From Nepenthes gracilis (Eukaryota > Streptophyta > Magnoliopsida > Caryophyllales > Nepenthaceae), in NCBI GenBank assembly GCA_033239525.1, contig BSYO01000002.1, forward strand, positions 27,634,068-27,698,067: a DNA stretch of 64,000 nucleotides, given 5' to 3'. Each line of letters starts with the position of its first letter. Within the stretch, counting starts at the first letter, position 1. The translations under genes were made by a program, and so were the position numbers. Shown piece after piece: positions 38,609-49,119 of this stretch. Below the pieces are notes generated by a model. That model was not told where the DNA came from and ran no database searches. It worked only from the letters and a program-made list of their open reading frames with translations.

Positions 38609-40504
38609 ATGGCTCATTCCGTTACTCAGATCGTTTCAGTTATCAAGGCCAGTGAGGTGAAGAAAGCTGCACATTGAGTTCAACATCCCCAAGTTGATCT
38701 TCTTTAGGATGCCAGGTGAGGGAGAGAGGGTGTGCTCTTCTCCTGAGGGTTGCATCACCATTTACGAGGCCCATTTGAAGAGTGGGCTACGCCTCCCAGT
38801 TCCTAATGAGTTGATGGATATTCTGACTGCCCTTCGCATCCCCATAGCACGATTTCATGCCAATGTGGTGTGTTATTTGTGCANCGCTGTGCATCTTCGC
38901 CAGTATTCAAAGTCGTTGACGATAGGAGCAGTTAGAGTGATGTTCCAATATGTCTAGGGCGAAGAGTGGGTGTCCCTATCCCCACGAGGACTCCAAATCA
39001 ATAGCGCTTTATATGATTCTCTAAAGAATTGGAAGAGCCGGTTCTTTTATATTCATATTGATTCGACTTGACCTTTCGCCAGAGATTGGGGAAAGGTGCC
39101 CGACATTTATACTGGGATGCCTACTGAAGAGGAGGTTGTTGCGGTGAGGCTGCTTCTAGAGTTGGTGGAGGGCAACCTTTTGGAGTTTCGGATAAACCAT
39201 TTGGTTTCTTGAGCAGAGGCCAAGAAGGCATGATGGGAACCGCCTTCTCCGGAGCAGAAAACGAAGGGGCCTTCCCATAAGAGGAAGGCAGGCACACTCA
39301 CGATTGGGTTTGTCGCGCCTCCCAACAAGAAGACTCCCAAGAGTCCAAGACAGAAGAAGGTGACAACGGTGAAGCCTTCTTCTTCTTCTTCTTCTTCCAC
39401 CGAGCTTGAGTGTGTTTTGGCCGGCCAATTTGCTAGAATCGGGATAGCTTTGGTGTAGGCAAAGTCGAGGTTGCCGTGTAGGCATTTAAGGTCGGACATG
39501 GCTTCGTTGTGAGCTGAGCCGTTCTTGCCCTGCCACTGTAGGAGCTCCTGGTGGTGCCATCGGAGTCGCCCGTGAAGCCTTCTGTCGAACAGGTTGCTGG
39601 ACTGTCGGAAGAGCCGAAGAGCTCAAAGAGCTCTGTAGAGCCTCTATTGCTTCGGCCGGAGAGCCTCAAGAGGCAATTGGCGTCAGTGTTAAGTTGACGG
39701 TGGAGCCTACAGCCAGAAATTCTCTAGAGGCAGTGGGTTTGGTTGAGGTAGTGCCGGAGGAGTTTGCGGCGGAGGCCACTGCTGGGCTTGTTCAGGAGAT
39801 TACAGTTTCTAGTCCTCCGCCACCTGAGCGGAGGTCTCATAGTAAGCCAGTGAGGCTAGTGCGCAGAGTTTGGCAGGCAAACCTTCGCAACTTTCCTTCT
39901 CATTTTTCTCTCCGTTGCTAATATGTAGCGTTTTTGCAGGGGAGAAGATTGTGAGTGCAGTCACGAAAGGATCGCACCAAAGGGACCTGGTGATCTCTGA
40001 TCGGAATAAGGAAATCGCCTGATTCGAGAAGGAGATGGAGTTGCTGAGGGCAAAACACAAGGACACAGCTGCTCTCCAATCTATGCTATCCAGTTTGGAG
40101 GCGGAGAATGCCAGACTGAACAAGGAGAACGTCTTGTTGAGAGAAGCTGTGCTGTCACGTCTCAAAGATGAAAATGCCAAATGAATGAGGAGAACGTTTG
40201 ACTGAGAGAAGAGAATGACTAGGTGGCGAGGTGCATCGACCAACTCGCGGGACAGATGGCGTCACTGGAGAACGAGTTGACTACTTGTATACGCCCTCAT
40301 GAGGTCTCCGATATGCTGGTGGCATGGTTATGGGAAGGTGTCAACCTTTGCTAGCGCATTGTCCGGTTAGTTGACACTAACTTTCCAGTGGAGTATCTTG
40401 ACCCATCCAACCATTCTGCCCAGCAACGTGATAGCCTCGTGGGGCAATCCCGGAGTGGTCAAGGGCTGCCACTTCCTCCTCCTGGGAGCTCTGCACCTCC
40501 TTAG
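38609..40504 (+). pseudogene. Tat-1 antisense accessory gene (putative gypsy-type transposon protein)
   Basis: A gene-like region on the strand opposite to pol. It starts MAHSVTQIVSVIKASEV at 38609. After a frameshift it reads EFNIPKLIFFRMPGEGERVC, ITIYEAHLKSGLRLPVP, and HLRQYSKSLTIGAVRVMFQY, which resembles the plant 'putative gypsy-type transposon' domain. A basic, proline/serine-rich stretch follows (39,230-39,410, with a Ser run from a TTC repeat). Then come a diverged acidic part and, after an acceptor-like TTTTTGCAG at 39,939, a coiled-coil segment (ELLRAKHKD, LEAENARLNKENVLLREAVL). It ends at TAG 40502-40504. Frameshifts and stops break it. Its function is unknown. Antisense extra ORFs between INT and the 3' LTR are established for some Tat elements. 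Confidence 0.75.
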
Positions 40505-40556
40505 ACTTTGTATCTTTTGCTTTTTGAATTCATTGTAATTGTACATGCACATAATC

Positions 40557-40562
40557 AATAAA
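40557..40562 (+). promoter_or_regulatory. AATAAA polyadenylation signal of the antisense gene
   Basis: AATAAA 53 bases after the stop codon of the antisense gene, followed by T-rich sequence. The placing is normal for a plant gene's 3' end. Confidence 0.5.
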
Positions 40563-40915
40563 ATGATCATTTTACTAATTTTATGTATTTTGTCCTTGCT
40601 AGTTTCTTAATTATTGTTGTTGCACCATCCGGCCAACATGATGTATTGTACTCAAGTTACTCGCCTATCTTTCTTAAGATGTTAGTGACGCTCTTTGATG
40701 GACTTAAATTTAGCAGAAGATATCAAGGTGGACATTGTTGTTAAGCCAAGCCTGTTCTTTACTTATGAGTAGAGGCTTGGTGGCATTGCTCAAGTGTGGA
40801 CTTGTGCGGTCGGCTTTTGAACGGAGCGTGTCTGCTCCTGTCGGCCGTTGTTGACTATCACGCTATTTCCTTGAGTAAGAAGTTATCACGTATGTTGTTT
40901 TAGTCCCCTAAGATT

Positions 40916-41160
40916 TTGACTGCGAATGAACCACTTAGATGATCAATGTTTAATTTGACCGTTAATAATCCGCCTAGATGATCAAGGTTTAATTTAATCG
41001 TTCATGGGCCACTTGGATGATCATGGTTTAATTCGACCGGTCATGAGCTACTTGGATGACCAGGGTTTAATTATGACCGCTTGTGGGCCTCCCGAATGAC
41101 CAAAGTTTAGTTACGACCGCTTATGGGCCGCCTGGATGACTAGGTTTAGTCGTGAGCGGA
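40916..41160. repeat. Minisatellite 2 in Tat-1 (6 units of about 40 bp)
   Basis: Unit of the form GACCGCTTATGGGCCGCC, then TGGATGACCAGGGTTTAATT, repeated six times with substitutions. It lies between the 3' end of the antisense gene and the end of the integrase region. Confidence 0.9.
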
Positions 41161-41309
41161 TGAAAACTTGTCGACTTAGGGACAGTTTAAGTCATATAAG
41201 CTTACAAGTAAACACACATGCATATGGAAAAGAAAAAGAACACAGTGCAAATAAAAAAAATCTCTTTTATTGATAATAAATAATATGTGCAAACACACAT
41301 ATGGATGAC

Positions 41310-42460
41310 TTACCTGTACCCTTATTGGAAGTAGTGCTTAATGTGAATCGCGTTCTATATCCGAGGAAACAACTTGCTATCCTGGGTCTGGAACTTGTAT
41401 GCTCCGCTCCGTAGAACGTTGGAGACTAGGAAAGGGCCATCCCAATTCGGAAAAAGTTTATTCCGGCTGGTGGTCTTGCCTGTAGCCTTGATACTTCACA
41501 AGACCATGTTTCCAACTTCGAATTGTTGCTCTTTTACCTTCTTATTGTAATAGCGTGTGACTCATTAGTAGGCCATCGTCCGCAGTCTGGCGGCATTGTG
41601 GGTTTTTTCCAACAAGTGTAGGTGTTTTCGAATTTTCTAAGAGTTACCTTGTGAGTTGAAAGACTCAACCTTAAGACTTGGAAACCCAATCTTCATTGGA
41701 ATTATTGCTTCAGTCTCGTAGCAGAGACTGAATAGCGTCTTGCGAGTCGGTTCTTTTGGAGTTGTCGGTAAGACCATAGGACGGATGGTAATTCATCGAC
41801 TCAGGAGCCCCTTGCGTCCTCAAGCCTGGTATTCAAACCGTGGAGTAGCGTGCAGTTTATGACCTCCACCTACCGTTGGCTTGCGGGTATGCTATTAAAG
41901 TGTGGACCAATCTGATGCCTAAACTGGTGCAATACTTGGTGAAGCGTTTCTCGAAAAATTGGGTTCCATTGTTAGTCACTACGACCTCGAGAACGCCAAA
42001 TCTGCTGACTATGCTCTGGCGGATGAATTCTAAAGTGTTGTGCTCGGTGATTTTAACCAGCAGGGTGACTTCGACCCACTTGGTGAAGTAGTCGATGCAA
42101 GCGATGATGAACTTCCTTTGCCCGGTAGCAATGGAAAATGGGCAGAGAATATCAAGCCCCCATTGCGCGAAAGGCCAATGAGTTTGAATTGACTTCAACT
42201 CTACGGGCGGTTGATGGTGAAGATTACCGTGAGCCGATAATTTTCACACTTCTTTACGAAGTCGAGGGTGTCTCTCTTCATCGTTGCCTAGTACTAGCCT
42301 TGACGCATGATCTTGAACGCCAGATTTTTGCCACCGACGTGTGATCCGCAGATCCCAAGGTGGACTTTGCTCAAGGCGTAGTCCGCCTCTTCAGGGGTTA
42401 AGCACGTGAGATATGGAATTGAGTAGCTACGATGATATCACCGTCAATCGACCATGGTAC
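41310..42460 (-). pseudogene. Tat-1 integrase
   Basis: From right to left: a zinc-finger part with LTPEEADYALSKVHLGICG (42,300-42,400); the core with WPFAQWGLDIL, ACIDYFTKWVE, TNNGTQF and GIRLVHTLIAYPQANG (41,870-42,180; the usual SDNG is changed to TNNG); and a C-terminal part with LCYETEAIIPMKIGFPSL (41,650-41,740). The conserved catalytic Asp of the DNG motif is replaced by Asn, and frameshifts separate the parts. Confidence 0.85.
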
Positions 42461-42579
42461 ACCGGTCGGCCATCTTCTTAATCCGCTTAGCTTCGTCCGC
42501 ATTGTCTGACAGTGTTCTGTCTGCCAAGTATCTCTAGTAAGGTGTCATCCGGTTGTCCGTATTGAAGATTTGCATTGCT

Positions 42580-44420
42580 TCCCATTTTTCGTACTGTGAG
42601 TGCTTAGGACCTTCCGCATGTCCCTCAAGTACTGTTTTGAGTTTTTGGCTGTCGTTGCCCTAGCGAGCTTATTGGCCTTCCAGTTTTCAATTCTGGGGAC
42701 ATGGACTAGGTCCAACTTATCAAATTTCTAGATGGCGTCCTTCGCCTTAGCTGGGTATTTGGCTAAGTGAGGATTGCATGTCTCGAAACTCCCGTTTACT
42801 TGGTTAACGACCAGCTCAAAATCGCTGTAAACAGTCAGTTGTCTGTCGGAGTATTATTTTGCTAGTCTTAGCCCAACTAATAGGGTTTCGTACTCAGCAA
42901 CATTGCTGGTGGCCAGGAAGTCGAGTTTAAGGGAGTACTTCACTTTAAACCCATCAGGGGTCCTCAGGACCACTCCGGTACCGCTGCTTAACTCTGTATG
43001 CGATTTGTCTACATTGAGGACTCACTCCAGCTCTTCCTAGTGCCATTCTTTGTCCTTAGTAGGCCGTTCTTTAGGAATTGGTGTCGTGGTCTCGACGATG
43101 AAGTCGGCTAGAGCCTACCATTTGATGCTTGGTCTTGGCCGAAATTTAATATCAAACTCTCCCAACTAGATAGCCCACTTAACCAGCTGTCCAAAAATGT
43201 TAGGTTTCTAGAGTATATTCTTTAGAGGCTGGTTGGTTAGGACTATCACGCATTGAGCCTGAAAGTAAGGTCTCAGCTTTCAGGCAGAGAAGACAAGTGC
43301 TAAGGCTAACTTCTCAACGGGAGGATAAGGGGTCTTTAGGCCGGTCAACGTTTTACTCATATATTAGACTGACCGCTAAGAGTCGGAGTCCTGGTGTATG
43401 AGGATAGAGTTGAGAGCCACCTCCGATACTGCTAGGTAGATGTACAGCTCTTTTCCATCCTGGGGTGACGTCAGCCACGGTGGACTAGCCAGGTACTGCT
43501 ACACTTCGTTAAAGGTTACCTGGCATCCGTTTACTTTTTTTCCTCTCAAAGTCTTGAAGAAATGCTTATACTTGTTCCTTGACTTGGCTAAGAAGTGGGA
43601 CAAAATTGCCAGTTGTCCGATTACCCTTTGGACGTCTTTGACACTCCGCGGCGGAGTCATGTCCATGAGGGCCTTGATCTTCTCCGGTTTGCCTTGATCA
43701 TCCGTTGAGAGACGATGAAACCCAAGAACTTCCCGAGGATAATTCGAAGACTTATTTAGAAGGATTTAGCTTTATCTGAGGTGCGCGGAGTTTCTCGAAG
43801 GACTCAACCAGATCGCGAATATGATTATTGGTAGTCTTACTCTTGACGGGCATGTCATCGACGTTCACCTCCACACTACGGCCGATCCGCTTTTCGAACA
43901 TCATGTTCACAAGCCGCTGGGTAAGTGACACCGTATTCTTTAGACCAAATGGCATCACCTTATAGCAGTAAGTGCCTTGGTCTGTCATGAATGAGGTGTA
44001 CTCCTCATCCTTTGAGCTCATCCAAATTTGGTTGTAACCCGAGTACGCGTCCGTGAAGCTCAGCAGCTCGTTCCCGGATGTTGAGTCCACCAACAAGTCG
44101 ATCATAGGTAAAGGGAAGTTGTCTTTTGGGCAGGCTTTGTTAACGTTGGTGAAGTTGATGTATATTCGTCATTTCATATTATTCTTCTTTACTAAGACGA
44201 CGTTAGAGAGTCAGTTCGGGTACTGGACTTCTCTGATAAAGCCAGCATCCAGCAGCTTCTTTATCTCTTCCCGGATGGCGATCAACTTTTCCACAGAGTG
44301 GTTCATCCGCTTGTACCTGAACGGTTTACGACCGGAATCGAGGCCCAACTTGTGGACCATTACTCCGACCGGAGTCCAAGTGAAGATGTTAGTAGGGGTC
44401 CATGCGAAGATGTCAGCGTT
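42580..44420 (-). pseudogene. Tat-1 reverse transcriptase, RNase H and second RNase H-like domain
   Basis: RT (43,480-44,400) has IREEIKKLLDAGFIREV, then ELLSFTDAYSGYNQI, KVMPFGLKN and VNVDDMPVKS, the catalytic DD in a normally YVDDM motif. The connecting RNase H has VSEVALNSILIHQD, LVFSA and RPYFQAQCVIVLTNQPL. A second RNase H-like domain (GTGVVLRTPDGFKVKYSL, SNVAEYETLLVGLRLAK; 42,780-42,990) follows, as known for the Tat lineage. Many stops are present. Confidence 0.85.
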
Positions 44421-44429
44421 TTGTCATAA

Positions 44430-46550
44430 GAATGTGATCAGCTCATCGCACAGCGTCCCGATGAGTGAGCTTCCGATCTGTATGCACCTCCGGGTCCTCT
44501 GGATTCAATGGGATTAGATCGGTAGCCTCATCGAACTGCAATTGTTGCGAGTTGCTTTGTCTCGATGGTCGAGTTCTCTTGCCGTCCTGGTGTTGCCATT
44601 CAGTGTAATCTGGAACATGTAACATGTAACATGTCCGTCCGGTGATTTGGTCACCCAGTACTTCGCCTAAACGGAGGTTGTCAAGCAGCCTGCGGGTTGT
44701 CGAACTTGATTAGGAAGGTGAGGTGCGTTCGGTACGTGCCTAGGATGACCTCTAACTGGATCGTTCATTGAACGGCCACTAGTTCGTTGTCAAGGCCATA
44801 GAGTGGGCCTCCGACACGTTTCAATTGACTCTTTTTTAAACCAAGTCTAAAAAATGCATTATGGTAAAGCAACTCAAGGGAACTTGTACATGTTGAAGTC
44901 GACACACTGGCAACAGAGCGATGAACAAGCGGATGAGGAAGCATGAGGGGAGATTACATGGCTCATGTCATTGTTACTAAAGCTAAGGATGACCTCCACT
45001 TTGTGATCCATTTGGGGTCTTAGTTGGCCAAATTGTAATCATATTGACCACTCTAACCGCGACTCGATTCCGTGGTGGGGAAGATTGTGGTCTTGTCCCC
45101 CCTGAGGTGCCACAGCTCTGCTCGGGGTTCTTGACGAACCTAGTGAGGTGGCCTCTCTGGATGAGCTCATCGATTTTTGACTCTTTTTTAAACCAAATCT
45201 AAAATGCATTATGGTAAAGATCAATAAAAATTCAAGGAAACTTCTATTGGATTTTCTCCCTCCACTTTCTTAAGTGATTTTGGACACTTAAGAAATTTTT
45301 CGCAATGAATCTGCATGAGGACGTTGGAGCGTGTGTCGATCAGAGGCAAAACAAATCGGCTACAACCATTCGTTCTAGGATCGGTCCTATCTATGCTTAT
45401 GGTGGGAGTGATCACCGCCGTTATGCTTTCTCTTTCTCAGAGTTGGGAAAGAGTGAGGTTGTTTGTCCTGCTCGAGATGCTTAGTCTCGTTGGCCTCTTC
45501 TGCTGCTGCGTAGGCCCTAGTGATAGATTCCACTTTTTAAAAGGTCTGCGGATTCTTGTGCGTCAGGTGCCTAAAGAAGTCCCATGCGTTAAGGCGTTTG
45601 TGAGCCTGGGGATTCTTCTTGCCTTCGTTACAAAGCGATCCAGGAACTTTCGCGAATTTTCTCCATAATTCTGCTTGATATTGGAGAGATGCCAAGGGTG
45701 CTTTCTCATCAGCGGGTAGAGGTATATTGTACTAAGAAGAGGTCAGAGAGCTCTTGGAAGCTCCTGATCAAATCTGACGGGAGACGATAGAACTAGATGA
45801 GGGCGTCTCCCTTCAAGATAAGAGGGAAGTAGCGGCACATGACTGCATCCTCTAATCCTTGTAGATTTAGATGGGTGTGAAAATGATTGAGGTGATCCAT
45901 AGGATCAACACTCCCATCGTAAGAGTTAAAAGTTGGCATCTTAAACTTGGTCGGTATGGGACGGTTCAAGATCTGTGCAGTGAAGGGAGATTTATCCAGA
46001 TCTATGGCGTGCTCGTCATCCTTGAACACGTGCTTCAAGATCTTTTCCACCCGCAAATTCGTGGGGACGACATTGCCAGTTTTTTTGGAGTTTAGGTAAG
46101 TTCTCAACTCCGTCCTTTCTCTAGCGTGGCGAGTAGTTGGCCGGTTGCTGCCGCCAGCGGATTTAATGATCCTGGAGGCTCCCTCATAAGCCTGAGGACT
46201 GGTCTCCGTTTGAGAATAACAAGGATTCCTTCGTTCGGGACTCTCCTCCATAATTCTACTGCCCAAACATCCTTCGAGGCTTGATCGACTTTGGGTGTGT
46301 GAGGGAGTGGTGGTACAAAGGTGGAGCCCTCTCTTAGAAGCTAGAGCGATGGGTGGAGCCCCTTTGAACGTTCTTGGCGGGCGAGCATTTGAAGCATTAT
46401 GTTCATATTGTTTATGTGCTCCGCCAGGTTTTGAAAAAAGGGTGCTGATACACCGTTGACCACCCCGTTGACCTGGTTACCCGCAAAGTGGTCATGATCG
46501 GGTGTGGTGGTGTATCTAGTGGGACCGCTAGCTTGCTCTCTCGTTTTCAC
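44430..46550 (-). pseudogene. Tat-1 Gag (and remnant protease region)
   Basis: Begins MKTREQASGPTRYTTTP at 46550, with a helical stretch QNLAEHINNMNIMLQMLARQ. The capsid-like domain PTKFKMPTFNSYDGSVDPMDHLNHFHTHLNLQG, written here only as a position (45,840-45,960), is diagnostic of Ty3 Gag. The protease is not clearly recognisable. Two copies of a 60-bp motif (ACTCTTTTTTAAACCAA..., 44,829-44,890 and 45,180-45,243) sit in this stretch, pointing to an internal duplication. Confidence 0.75.
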
Positions 46551-46612
46551 TATTCTGTTTGATGAGGCAAAATAAAGAGAGATCGTGAAAAAAAGTGGTT
46601 GAATTTTTGTAA

Positions 46613-46632
46613 GGTTCTCACAAATGGCGCTA
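46613..46632 (-). other. Tat-1 primer-binding site
   Basis: Reads TAGCGCCATTTGTGAGAACC on the - strand just inside the 5' LTR. This corresponds to the TGGCGCCGTTTGTGGGAA-type site common in Tat/Athila-like elements, with G-to-A changes. Confidence 0.7.
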
Positions 46633-46633
46633 A

Positions 46634-47649
46634 TATTCCATCCTGAATTTAAATTTTGAATAGATTCGGATCAAATTGTTCGTCTGAATCCGGCTCCATT
46701 CACTGAGTCTGGATCTTGCATATCACAATTATGAACAAAAGGTCAAGTGACGGCAGGAGGTTATCCCATCGAAAGCACTCTAACGCTCAACTTAGTAAAT
46801 AGCCTTCGAATTAAGAAGGTGAAAGAATGAAGAAAAATACAATGAGCATTTGTGATGGAAGAGTGCTCTCATTAGGAGAGGCTTTGGAGGCTCGTGAGGA
46901 GCGTTGGCTCTAAGCACTGAGTTCACCGGGAACGAAGTGGCAGAGAGAGAGAAAGCGTCTGTATTCTAAAAGCGTGTGAGCTTTGCAGAAGAGAGCTTTT
47001 TTAGAGCATTTGTTGGGCGAGTTTAAGCATTTGCAGGCCAATGAGAATATGCCTTAGAGTGAGGACTCCATAGCCTTTTATATGTGCTACTTTCGGCCGC
47101 CTTCCTTGCGTAAAAGGCCTTGATTACCACGCTCTATTGGGATTATTGCCTTTTCTGGCGTGGAGCTTTTATGGCAATAACAGTTGCTGGATTGATTACT
47201 TTCCTTTTGTGTCCTAGAACCGTTAGGGTTTTCGGTAAACAGATAAGAGATTCTGGCACTTTCTTTTAGGATATACGTTGAATCTGCTGATAACCGTGAC
47301 AGTAGAAATTACCTTATGTAAAGAGCGCGAAATCAGGGAAAAAGACTATTACTGGTCGAGGACGGTAGTGTGGGCCAAACTGGGCTTCGCCCACTTGAAG
47401 CTTGTCCTTCATACAGTCGACTGGTCATGCTTCCAGTCAATGGAAGCGTTGACCATCTAGCATGATTCCGATCAATAAAAACATTGACCGTCTTGGGCCC
47501 AAGTGGGTCGTCCTGTACTTGGGCTTCTCTTGACTAATTGGTCTTTCGACCTGTCAACAGCTGGTGTTGACCGTCCAGACGCTAATTGGTCACTGCGTAT
47601 TCAAGCCATTCCTCCTTCTTGGACCAACTCATTACTAACGTACCCATCA
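46634..47649 (-). repeat. Tat-1 5' LTR
   Basis: About 1,016 bp, homologous to 36695-37701. It begins TGATGGGTACG on the - strand and ends in GGAATA, where a CA end would be expected. Confidence 0.85.
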
Positions 47650-48654
47650 AAATTCTTGGAAATATGAATAATAAACATGAACTCATATATGTTGTAATAT
47701 TTAAACCGACATTAAAATTATAAAATAATATAATAATTTAATGACTTGTAAAATAATTTAATTCCACAAAGTCCACCGTGAAGGAATACCAGTTTCATGA
47801 TTGAATGGGAAAAATGCTCTTCATCTTGATAAAGCTGTTCATTTGAAATGAAAAATCCATCCATTGATCCATGAAACTGTAAATGGCTGATAATTCTTGC
47901 TAGGGACAAGTCCAAGAAGTAAACTACTCCATACAACTCTGCCAAACAGGAGGATTTTGGTTGCTTGTGCTGGCAGTTTCATGGGAAGCCATGGTGATTA
48001 CGGGTCCTGCAAAGGGATCAGACGTTTCGTCAACATTCTACAATCTGTCAAGTAAAAAGGCCATCAAGAAAGAGATTTGAGAATATTTAGCAACAAATTG
48101 CATTAACATTCTCAAGATTTAACAAACATGGACACTGAGACAGAACATGAACATGACACTAGCATGCTGCCGCATTATTTTTTTGGAATGAAGATATGAT
48201 ACATTAAAAATATATTAACTAATGTTAAATCAGAAATCCCCAAGAAAATTTCATAAGAAGCAGCATACATGTCAGCTGTGAGTTTATATAAAATGAGTGG
48301 TGCTTTAAAATATTAAAAACCTACCTAAATTTTCTCAAAGTTAAATTATGAACCCAAATTTAGTTGGGTGAGAGTGTCGGTGTTTTTCAGCTCAAAATTT
48401 GTAACATCAAATGCCTCTGGACATTCAATTAGTATGTTAACAACACAGCCATGTAAATTGCTAAAGAGAGCAATAAGCTATGAGAAATCTCACCGCCGTG
48501 CACGCACACACAGATATGGAAAAACTTGTTCTTACTAAAGGCTTCCACTACAAATAATTCAGCAGAGGAATATAAGAGACCTTTTTCATCATCATTTACC
48601 AAAGTAAAAGCATAACGCTTCACACAGCAAAAACAATTAACAATTACAATAAGG
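47650..48654. other. Host DNA between Tat-1 and the TRIM
   Basis: AT-rich sequence without an identified gene, apart from the candidate terminal exon described separately. Confidence 0.4.
47924..48037 (-). other. Candidate terminal exon of an unidentified gene
   Basis: After an acceptor-like TTGTAG, an open stretch of 37 codons reads NVDETSDPFAGPVITMASHE and then TASTSNQNPPVWQSCME before a stop at 47924. Its composition is like a flexible protein C-terminus and unlike random AT-rich DNA. I do not recognise the protein and found no preceding exon, so it may be spurious. Confidence 0.22.
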
Positions 48655-48659
48655 AGTGA

Positions 48660-49114
48660 TGTTGCGAGCACAAGCCCAAGAAGATAGCCAAATCCCAAAA
48701 GACCGTTTTAATAGGAGGGAAAACCCCTCAGACTTATAAGCCAGCCCGAGTAGAGTTGGCTCCCCAATGTGGAACTCGCAACATTCCTCCCCCCTTCAAC
48801 GGCCGCAAACCTTGGCGGCTATACTCTGCGGCACTTCATTCGACAACTCTTACTTTGCGGCACTTCACTCGGTTTTTCTTGATCAGCCCCTCCGCAGGTA
48901 TCCCTATCCGGTAGCCCTTTACGGTCAAAAACCTTCCGCAAGTAACCCTCTTCGGGTCGGGGTTGAGGTCGGTTTTAATGAGAGCACTATTATTGCAGGC
49001 ATAAGCCCAAGAGGAGAGTCCAATCCCAAAAGACCGGTTTGATAGGAGGGAGAGCCTCTCAAGCTAATAAGCCAGCCCTTGTGAAATTGGCTCTCTGATG
49101 TGAGACTCACAATA
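48660..49114 (-). mobile_element. TRIM (terminal-repeat retrotransposon in miniature), 455 bp
   Basis: Two 124-bp LTRs (48660-48783 starting TGTTGCGAGC and ending ACTCGCAACA; 48991-49114 starting TATTGCAGGC and ending CTCACAATA) flank a 207-bp non-coding core. A perfect 5-bp target duplication AGTGA lies at 48655-48659 and 49115-49119. On the - strand a purine tract (TTGAAGGGGGGAGGAA, 48784-48799) directly precedes the left LTR, so that one is the 3' LTR and the element reads leftward. There is no coding capacity, so it would depend on proteins from other elements. Confidence 0.9.
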
Positions 49115-49119
49115 AGTGA

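Larger units (their letters stand above)
36695..47649 (-). mobile_element. Tat-1: Ty3/gypsy Tat-lineage retrotransposon with antisense accessory gene
   Basis: About 11 kb, read on the - strand. The 5' LTR is 46634-47649, followed by the primer-binding site, Gag, RT, RNase H with a second RNase H-like domain, and INT. A 3.6-kb non-pol region then leads to the polypurine tract and the 3' LTR (36695-37701). The lineage follows from the RT motif MPFGLKN...YQRLVN-like, the second RNase H and the accessory region between INT and the 3' LTR, which is characteristic of Tat elements. The LTRs have diverged strongly and all pol domains carry stops, so the copy is old and inactive. No matching 5-bp target duplication was found at these borders (TTTAA left, AAATT right). 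Confidence 0.9.

Noticed and set aside
39107..39499. 130-codon open frame on the - strand with a Glu run
   Set aside because: It is antisense to the Tat accessory gene; the Glu run is the reverse of its Ser run from a TTC repeat.
36690..47654. Target-site duplication for Tat-1
   Set aside because: TTTAA on the left and AAATT on the right do not match, and shifting the borders by a few bases does not help. Not claimed.
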